Below, one piece after another: positions 25,237-29,938 of a DNA stretch of 29,938 nt (its first letter is position 1; every line of letters begins with the position of its first letter). The notes beneath the pieces were generated by a model. That model was given only the letters and a program-made list of their open reading frames with translations. It was not told the DNA's origin and searched no databases. The stretch is from JAKVJE01 sp047722305 (GTDB lineage Bacteria; Actinomycetota; Actinomycetes; Actinomycetales; Microbacteriaceae): NCBI GenBank assembly GCA_047722305.1, contig JBDNYM010000025.1:1-29938 (forward strand). The letters run 5' to 3'. Both the position numbers and the translations under genes were made by a program.

Positions 25237-25562
25237 CCACGAAGACGATCGCCTGGCGGCTGCGAACACTGATGGCCGAACGGGGCATGTTCAAGACGAC
25301 CGACCTCCTCGAACCACTGCAAACCGAAGGCGTCGCGCTTTCCCGCGAGCAGGTTTTCCGGCTGGCGACGCAGACCCCGCAACGCCTCAACGTCGAAGTC
25401 CTCGCCGCACTCTGCACAATCCTGGACTGCACGCCCAGCGACCTGCTCGTCCTCGAACAAGCCGCCGCACGGTCGTTGCAGGCGACGGGGACGAGCGGAA
25501 GGATCGAGGACATCGGAGACCTGCGCCCCGTCCCCGCGCGCATCCAGCGACCGAAGCCGTGA
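25233..25562 (+). CDS. Small XRE-family (Cro/CI-like) helix-turn-helix regulator
   Basis: A 109-residue protein. The first 75 residues fit a compact Cro/CI helix-turn-helix: AWRLRTLMAERGM, TDLLEPLQTEGVALSREQVFRLATQTPQRLNVEVLAALCTILDCTPSDLL, close to the YozG/HTH_26 type. The tail is Ala/Arg/Pro-rich. The start is within ATGA of the recombinase stop, and its own stop overlaps the next GTG. It probably controls the operon, perhaps by the TTGCAT palindrome; that is an inference. Confidence 0.85.
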   Translation: MTTKTIAWRLRTLMAERGMFKTTDLLEPLQTEGVALSREQVFRLATQTPQRLNVEVLAALCTILDCTPSDLLVLEQAAARSLQATGTSGRIEDIGDLRPVPARIQRPKP

Positions 25563-25948
25563 CCACGATCCCACGCGGCACCCCGCAACCGGACGGGGCG
25601 TTCGGGCTGCGCGTCGCGGCCGCGCTGGCTACCAAGGGCGTGACCGCGCAGGAACAGGCCATCGCCGACGCGGCAGAGCGAATCGTCGCACCGTCGCGAC
25701 GGAACGGAGTGCTCCGTCTGCTGTTGAGCGAGTTCGATCCCGCTGACGTGCACGCTGAGACCACCGTCATCGTCCAGGTTCTTCTTGCGAATCTCGCGCG
25801 CGAAGGCGCGACGGGCATCCGACTCCCGCCCTGCCCGACGTGTCGCACCCGGAAGGTCGTCAAGGCACGCAACGAGCAAGGACAGCGCGAGTGCTTCCGC
25901 TGCGCGCAGCGCCGATCGCGTGGCGAGTGCCCCAGTGCTTGCGGATGA
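25559..25948 (+). CDS. Small helical protein with a C-terminal zinc ribbon (third gene of the element)
   Basis: GTG at 25559 overlaps the XRE stop (GTGA). Residues 1-85 are alpha-helical with no known motif. The C-terminus is a zinc ribbon: PPCPTC ... CFRC, and then ECPSACG just before the stop. The last CxxxC is half of another ribbon whose partner Cys pair (RVCQRC) is encoded at the start of the next gene in the -1 frame. The stop and the next ATG share ATGA. Either this is ordinary overlap with coupled translation, or both genes are one protein broken by a frameshift. Confidence 0.7.
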   Translation: MTTIPRGTPQPDGAFGLRVAAALATKGVTAQEQAIADAAERIVAPSRRNGVLRLLLSEFDPADVHAETTVIVQVLLANLAREGATGIRLPPCPTCRTRKVVKARNEQGQRECFRCAQRRSRGECPSACG

Positions 25949-27504
25949 AGAAGCTCACCGCCACCAACGCCGATGGACAGCGTGTCTGCCAGCGCTGTGG
26001 GCCGGACGGCATGCCGACCTTCGCCTGCGAAAGCTGCGGGAAGATCGTCACTACCGTGGGGCGCATCGACGGGAGAAGAGTCTGCCTGAATTGCTATCCC
26101 CGGCGACTGCGGCGTTGTGTCTCGTGCGGGCAGCAGAAGAAGATCGCAGCGAGCATCCTGCACGGCCCGCACTGCTTCGCCTGTCACAACCGTGTGCTGC
26201 GCAACGCCGCCCCTTGCCCCGGATGCGGCGAGAAGCGCATCCTTGCGTTCCTCGGCGACGACAGCCGCCCTTGCTGCGCGGGATGCGGGGGACAGCCCGC
26301 CCGTTACGCCTGCCGCAGCTGCGGGAGCGAAGAACACAGCTACGGTCGCCTCTGCGGGAAGTGCGTTCTCAGCGACCGCTGCGACGACATCCTCACCGGC
26401 CCGGACGGGGCGTTCCTTCCTCCGATGCGGGCTCTGCGTGACTACCTGCTCGTCCAGCCTCGCCCAGCCCAGGTCATCAAGTGGCTGCGCATGGGGCCGA
26501 GCACCGACGTGCTCCGGGACATCGCCTCCGGGAGGGTGGCGGTCGAGTCGATTCTCGACGTCCCGCGACCGAGCAAGCCGTTGATCTACCTGCGCACGCT
26601 CCTACTCGACTCCGGTGCCCTGCCGCGCGATGCGGCGGCCACGCGGCCGCTGATGGCCTGGGCGACGCACACCATCGGCGGAGCCCCCGCCGAGCACCAC
26701 CAGATGCTGCGCACCTACACCCGATGGATGCTGCTGCGCCGAGCCAGCCGCGGCCCCTCAGGCGACATCGCTATCGGCGCAGCTCGGCACGTCAAAGCAT
26801 CGCTACGCGGCCTCGTCACCTTCCTCACCTGGGCCGAGGAACAACAGACACCCCTGCGCGCCCTCACCCAGGCACAGATCGAGGAGTTCATCACCCTCCG
26901 CACCGCGCGACGATGGCTACCGCAGTTCCTCACCTGGGCGGCCGAACGCGGCGTCACGCCCGACCTCGACATTTCGACACTCCCTCGCCGAGAGCCAACG
27001 ATCAGCACGTCCGAAGAACACCTCGAACACGTCATCCGGACCCTCGCCACGGATAGCAGCATCGCGCTCGATGCACGCCTCGCGGCACTGCTGATCGCGG
27101 TCTACGGACTCCCCGCGACCAAGACGTTGGCGCTGCGTCGCCGCCAGCTCCGTGACGAGAACGACGGCCTCGACCTCCACATCGGAGACCGTCCGCTCGC
27201 GTTGCCCGCACCGGTCGCAACGCTCGCCCGTGAGCAGCTCGACCTCCGGCCGGACGACGACGCATGGCTGTTCCCTGGCCGTCTCCCTGGGCAGCCTCTC
27301 GACCCGCAATACCTCGCACTTCGTCTGCGCCCTCTCGGCACCAGCATCTCCGCGCTACAGAACACCGCACGGTTCCGGCTCGCCGGAGCCGTCCCCGCCA
27401 AAGTCCTCGCAGACATACTCGATTTCAGCGTCGCCACCTTCGAGAACTACGCGCGCCTCGCAGGCGGCACCCGCGGCGACTACCCCGCACTGCGTACTCG
27501 GTAG
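25945..27504 (+). CDS. Zinc-ribbon array fused to a degenerate tyrosine-recombinase-like domain (fourth gene of the element)
   Basis: The ATG at 25945 in the ATGA overlap is preferred over ATG 25840, which lies deep in the previous gene. Of 519 residues, residues 14-145 carry about ten CxxC pairs (CQRC, CESC, CLNC, CVSC, CFAC, CPGC, CAGC, CRSC, CGKC). Residues about 240-345 look like a core-binding helical domain (HLLR, AQIEEFITLR). Residues about 370-519 follow the catalytic fold of tyrosine recombinases: ARLAALLIAVYGLPATKTLALR aligns with the box I region but lacks the Arg, LQNTARFRLAGAVPAKVLADIL aligns with HxLRHxxAT, and FSVATFENYARLAGG keeps a Tyr at the usual place. Thus R and H are missing, and it may be a non-catalytic partner that guides the active recombinase. 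Confidence 0.75.
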   Translation: MKKLTATNADGQRVCQRCGPDGMPTFACESCGKIVTTVGRIDGRRVCLNCYPRRLRRCVSCGQQKKIAASILHGPHCFACHNRVLRNAAPCPGCGEKRILAFLGDDSRPCCAGCGGQPARYACRSCGSEEHSYGRLCGKCVLSDRCDDILTGPDGAFLPPMRALRDYLLVQPRPAQVIKWLRMGPSTDVLRDIASGRVAVESILDVPRPSKPLIYLRTLLLDSGALPRDAAATRPLMAWATHTIGGAPAEHHQMLRTYTRWMLLRRASRGPSGDIAIGAARHVKASLRGLVTFLTWAEEQQTPLRALTQAQIEEFITLRTARRWLPQFLTWAAERGVTPDLDISTLPRREPTISTSEEHLEHVIRTLATDSSIALDARLAALLIAVYGLPATKTLALRRRQLRDENDGLDLHIGDRPLALPAPVATLAREQLDLRPDDDAWLFPGRLPGQPLDPQYLALRLRPLGTSISALQNTARFRLAGAVPAKVLADILDFSVATFENYARLAGGTRGDYPALRTR

Positions 27505-27517
27505 CTCAGAAGGCGGC

Positions 27518-27952
27518 TCACCTGTCTCGTTTCGCGAGCCTCCGGAAGTACTCGGCGAGCACGAAGATGCCGACACAGATCGCGATGTCCTGCAAAGTGA
27601 GCCCGATACCGATGGCTGCAAACCGATCGCGAAAGAAGATCGTGACCAGAAGGAGCACGACATCGGCAGCGCCCGAGACGAGTGCGAGCCACATCGCGGC
27701 GCGCCGATTCCACAGGGAGACGATCAGCGCCAGCATCACGCCGATGACGTTGATCCCGAACAAGACGAGGAGATACCACGGGTAGTCCGCGAAGTACTCC
27801 ACGCCCGCCGAGGTGTATCTGTCTGTGAGATACGCCTGATTCCGGGTGGCGACCATGACGAAGTCGTACAGGCCCACCGACATGAAAAATGTGGCGACGA
27901 CGACGATCAGCCACAGGTGCCATGGGCGGGACTTTCTTGGTGGCGCGCTCAC
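27518..27952 (-). CDS. Four-helix membrane protein, cargo of the element
   Basis: The GTG at 27952 overlaps the stop of the AbrB gene by four bases (GTGA). The 144 residues hold four hydrophobic segments: about 14-38, 59-83, 88-110 and 114-138 (WHLWLIVVVATFF..., YPWYLLVLFGINVIGVMLA, MWLALVSGAADVVLLLVTIFF, IGLTLQDIAICVGIFVL). N- and C-termini are basic and probably cytoplasmic. I see no known family. It ends 13 bases from the stop of the converging recombinase-like gene. Partner role with the AbrB gene is likely. Confidence 0.75.
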   Translation of the reverse strand: MSAPPRKSRPWHLWLIVVVATFFMSVGLYDFVMVATRNQAYLTDRYTSAGVEYFADYPWYLLVLFGINVIGVMLALIVSLWNRRAAMWLALVSGAADVVLLLVTIFFRDRFAAIGIGLTLQDIAICVGIFVLAEYFRRLAKRDR

Positions 27953-28182
27953 GAGTGGCCCTCCTCGCCAGACGGCGAGCCCAGCACCTTGCTCATCACA
28001 TCGGCGTACTCCGCGGGATCGACCAGCGCGATGCCTCGCTCCACGTCGGCCATCAGCAGCAGAGAATCTCCGGGCCCGAGGCCAAACATGTCCCGCACTT
28101 CCTTCGGAATCACGATCTGCGACTTCGGGCCGAGCCGCACGGTGCTGATCCACTTGCCTTCCGGTCGCGCGTCTGCCCCCAT
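27949..28182 (-). CDS. AbrB/SpoVT-type DNA-binding regulator, cargo of the element
   Basis: A 77-residue protein with the swapped-hairpin AbrB core: TVRLGPKSQIVIPKEVRDMFGLGPGDSLLLMADVERGIALVD. Proteins like this serve as antitoxins (MazE type) or repressors. The ATG at 28182 is within an AT-rich upstream stretch. It overlaps the membrane gene by four bases, so the two form a pair; the membrane protein has no toxin-like signature that I know, so calling it a TA system would be speculation. Confidence 0.85.
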   Translation of the reverse strand: MGADARPEGKWISTVRLGPKSQIVIPKEVRDMFGLGPGDSLLLMADVERGIALVDPAEYADVMSKVLGSPSGEEGHS

Positions 28183-28183
28183 G

Positions 28184-28235
28184 CATTGAGAGTAGCACGA
28201 TTCTTACTTTTACTACACAATGTTGGATCAGTAAC
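28184..28235 (-). promoter_or_regulatory. AT-rich promoter/operator zone of the AbrB pair
   Basis: On the minus strand this holds TTGTGT, then GTAGTAAAAG...CGTGCTAC, an imperfect inverted pair, and TACTCT, just before the start. It is one of the few AT-rich stretches in the window. Exact -35 and -10 boxes are not certain (spacing about 20). Confidence 0.4.
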
Positions 28236-28307
28236 GCGTGGCTGGCGTCCGCACTACTCATCGTGAGCGCCGATTAGTTCCTCTCCGAGTAATGCACTTC
28301 CACCGGT

Positions 28308-28712
28308 ATTGAACTGGTCGTAGTGGTACGCCAGGCGGTCGATGAACTGCTCGCGGCTCATGCCGCGCAGCTCGTGGTCGGCGCGCAGCTCGCCCTCGGC
28401 GTAGCCGGCGGCACGGCCGATCATCGACACCGGAAGGAAGAACTGGGCTCCCTCCACGTTCTTGCGAATGTCGACGGTGCGCAGCTCCCCCGCCCAGTCG
28501 TAGACGTCCTGGAACAGATGGCGGTGGATCGCGCGCAGCTCGTCGAGGTCGCCGGTCGGCTTCACCGGGTGATCCATGAGCTGCACCAAACGGGCAAACG
28601 AAAGGTCGCCCTCGGCTTCATCGAGGGCGACCTTCGTCTGTGCGCCGACCTTGTTCCTCAGCAGACCCGTCTCGGGATCGAGATACGGGTCGACGAACTC
28701 AGTCGAGGCCAT
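28308..28712 (-). pseudogene. fic: 5' half of a split Fic toxin gene (VbhT-like)
   Basis: The ATG at 28712 overlaps the antitoxin stop by 14 bases. Residues 1-135 are a standard Fic N-terminal part (YLDPETGLLRN, LRAIHRHLFQDVYDWAGELRTVDIRK, FIDRLAYHYDQFN) and stop exactly where the HPFREGNGR loop should follow. In the present sequence the frame runs on for 17 unrelated residues (TGGSALLGEELIGAHDE) to a stop at 28254, inside the inserted element. Without the active-site loop it cannot AMPylate. The missing part is at 23609-23902. Confidence 0.88.
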
Positions 28713-28896
28713 AGCGTGCGCGCGCGCGGGCCACCAGCTCGTCAGAGTCGATGCGGCCGGCGACGTACTCGGCGGCGTCCTGGCGGCCGGCAGCCGTCAC
28801 CGGCAGGCCCTCCATCTCGCCGCTGTGGATCGCCTCGGCCACGCGCAGCTCGCGCTCGGCCGCGGTCGTCGCGGTGGTTGCTGTCTTGGTGGCCAC
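28699..28896 (-). CDS. VbhA-like antitoxin of the Fic module
   Basis: A 65-residue protein starting with GTG after GAGAGGAG. The helix RVAEAIHSGEMEGLPVTA contains SGEMEG (residues 25-30), fitting the class I Fic inhibitory motif (S/T)xxxE(G/N), where the Glu blocks ATP binding in the Fic pocket. Its start, size and the 14-base overlap with fic match VbhA/VbhT-type operons. The antitoxin is intact while its toxin is broken, so it may be free to mutate or may still guard against other Fic proteins. Confidence 0.85.
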   Translation of the reverse strand: MATKTATTATTAAERELRVAEAIHSGEMEGLPVTAAGRQDAAEYVAGRIDSDELVARARARYGLD

Positions 28897-28926
28897 GGGG
28901 TGCTCCTCTCGCTCGGTGCTAAGTCC

Positions 28927-28955
28927 ATTCTAGTCGATTTCCCGAAAACGGTCTA
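28927..28955 (-). promoter_or_regulatory. Promoter of the Fic antitoxin operon
   Basis: On the minus strand TAGACC (-35-like) and TAGAAT (-10) are 17 bases apart, about 30 bases before the GTG start. Confidence 0.6.
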
Positions 28956-28974
28956 GGGGTAGTTTTGGGCCGTA

Positions 28975-29000
28975 TGGGTTTCGGTCCTGGGTTTCGGTCC
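28975..29000 (+). repeat. Tandem 13-bp repeat TGGGTTTCGGTCC, two copies
   Basis: Two perfect adjacent copies upstream of the antitoxin promoter, followed by a partial third (GTGTCGGTC). A possible operator. Confidence 0.7.
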
Positions 29001-29273
29001 GGCGTGTCGGTCTCCGTCTGTGGAGTTTGACGCTTTGTGGCGGCGTTCTGTGATCGCACGGTGTCGCAGACAGGGCACAGTGTTGGCCTGCCCGAGGAAC
29101 CATGCGGCCTTGCCGACACTCTGACACGAGGCCCAGTCGAGGTCCTCGACATCCGTGATCGTCAGACCTACCAGCGTGAGGGGCGGGAGCGGGGGGGACC
29201 ACCGCGGGCGCGGCGCCCGGCGGGGGGGGGTGCCCCGGGGGGGGGGGGGGCGGGCGGGGGGGGNNNNNNNNNN

Positions 29274-29303
29274 GACATCGGCCGGTCGAGACCCGCCGAT
29301 GTC
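29274..29303. repeat. 9-bp inverted repeat GACATCGGC/GCCGATGTC
   Basis: Perfect arms with a 12-base centre, starting directly after the N gap. It may be a terminator or operator; part may be lost in the gap. Confidence 0.5.
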
Positions 29304-29391
29304 TTCACGCGGCGGCGGGGCGCGCTGCCCGGGGTGGACCAAGACGATCCTCGTCCGCAACATCCTTACGGAGCGGTGACACAAGTAGACG

Positions 29392-29871
29392 TCAGTTGGC
29401 GTGCTCGTCCGGCGCGCTGTCCTCGGGCTGGACGGTCCATGCGGGAGGCTCGTCCTTACCGGTCGCTTCGTCTTGTTCTGCCTTGTCGCTGGTTCTCTGG
29501 GTGATGCCAGGTGCGTGGTGCACCGGGGCATAAATCGAGTAGAGGCGCAGCGGTTCGTCGCCAGTGTTGATCACGTCATGCCAGGTGCCGGCGGGGACCT
29601 GGACAGACCACCCATCCGAGACGTTTTGCTCGAAGTCGAGCCGGTCCTTGGCCGGGCCCATGACGGCCCTGCCCTGTCCGGCATCGAGGCGCAGGAACTG
29701 ATCGGTGTTCTGGTGGACCTCCAGGCCGATGGACTCCCCGACCGGGATAGACATCAGCGTGACCTGCAAATACTTCCCGGTCCACACCACGCTGCGGTAG
29801 TTCTCGTTCCGCCGGGTGGCCTCTTCGATGTCGAACGCGTTCGGGCGGGGCCCGATGTCGTTGATGGTCAT
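29392..29871 (-). CDS. Cupin-domain protein
   Basis: A 159-residue protein. A single cupin barrel spans residues about 25-115: GLEVHQNTDQFLRLDAGQGRAVMG is motif 1 (the first metal ligand His in VHQNTDQF, where the second His is replaced by Asn), and VPAGTWHDVINTG is motif 2 with its His. A charged, disordered tail of about 40 residues follows. It is of the kind annotated as mannose-6-phosphate isomerase-like or stress-linked cupins; substrate unknown. GAAAGGAG precedes the ATG. It could belong to a different contig because of the N gap. Confidence 0.85.
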   Translation of the reverse strand: MTINDIGPRPNAFDIEEATRRNENYRSVVWTGKYLQVTLMSIPVGESIGLEVHQNTDQFLRLDAGQGRAVMGPAKDRLDFEQNVSDGWSVQVPAGTWHDVINTGDEPLRLYSIYAPVHHAPGITQRTSDKAEQDEATGKDEPPAWTVQPEDSAPDEHAN

Positions 29872-29934
29872 TGTGTTCTCCTTTCGTGCTCGGACTTCGA
29901 GTCTAAGTCAGCATCATCTTTCGGGGGGAGTCAA
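29872..29934 (-). promoter_or_regulatory. Upstream region of the cupin gene
   Basis: On the minus strand TTGACT (29934-29929) resembles a -35 box. GACTT-AGACTC-GAAGTC forms a small inverted repeat closer to the start, with TAGACT as a possible -10 at a long spacing (23). The ribosome site is AAAGGAG. Confidence 0.35.
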
Positions 29935-29938
29935 GGGT

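Larger units (their letters stand above)
23903..28307 (+). mobile_element. 4.4-kb tyrosine-recombinase transposon inserted in the fic gene
   Basis: The borders are inferred from the two halves of the fic gene. It holds four plus-strand genes overlapping by four bases each (24130-27504) and two minus-strand cargo genes (27518-28182). No target duplication is evident at the inferred junction. GGAGCGAGAACTTTTCG at the left edge (23903-23919) resembles GGAGAGGAACTAATCG read on the minus strand from 28286, with one gap and three mismatches, so a short terminal inverted repeat may exist 21 bases inside the right border. Tn554-type, RIT and GInt elements are the nearest ideas, but gene content differs from what I know of them. 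Confidence 0.75.
28956..29391. other. Non-coding region with poly-G run and N gap
   Basis: I find no gene here. Near 29190-29263 the sequence degenerates into G runs and ends in ten Ns (29264-29273), typical of a scaffold join. The order of what lies on both sides should be treated as unproven. Confidence 0.7.

Overview
This window looks like accessory DNA, a conjugative plasmid or integrative conjugative element, from a high-GC actinobacterium. The grounds are the high G+C, GTG starts and ATGA/GTGA gene overlaps, an actinobacterial/Bacillus-type SOS box, and a Gram-positive style conjugation set (VirB4-like and VirD4-like ATPases, MOBF relaxase with a RecD-like helicase part). No replication or partition gene is visible, so plasmid and integrated element cannot be told apart here, and no species can be named.

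Layout. Bases 1-7178 (+) hold transfer genes: a VirB4-like ATPase fused to an exported domain (cut by the window edge), a surface protein coupled to it, a VirD4-type coupling protein, a small HNH-type zinc protein and a glutaredoxin-like protein. Bases 7236-12932 (+) are one very large methyltransferase-helicase gene. Bases 13063-14062 (+) are a two-gene nucleotidyltransferase pair that may be a toxin-antitoxin or defence module. On the minus strand, 14281-20117 is a relaxase operon: a five-zinc-finger protein followed by a MOBF relaxase whose last codons were displaced by a 1485-bp IS30-family element with a 3-bp target duplication. Bases 20118-21245 carry no convincing gene but hold a long interrupted palindrome, a pyrimidine tract and a 32-bp direct repeat; this is the best oriT or regulatory candidate.

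Bases 21246-23612 (-) hold umuC and umuD behind a perfect SOS box, and a serine recombinase that lacks its catalytic serine. Next upstream was once a VbhA/VbhT-like antitoxin-Fic toxin operon. Its Fic gene is now in two pieces: the 3' half, with the HPFREGNGR motif, at 23609-23902 and the 5' half at 28308-28712. Between them lies a 4.4-kb insertion. It carries a four-gene operon linked by 4-base overlaps (active-looking tyrosine recombinase, XRE regulator, zinc-ribbon protein, zinc-ribbon plus degenerate recombinase-like protein) and an AbrB/membrane-protein cargo pair. I regard this as the most interesting object in the window: a tyrosine-recombinase transposon whose borders can be read from the broken fic gene and which I do not recognise as a named family.

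The right end (28956-29938) holds a promoter for the antitoxin, a 13-bp tandem repeat, a poly-G run ending in ten Ns, a 9-bp inverted repeat and a cupin gene. Because of the N gap, linkage of the cupin gene to the rest is not proven. A matching poly-C stretch at about 4440-4515 is also likely a sequencing or assembly fault.
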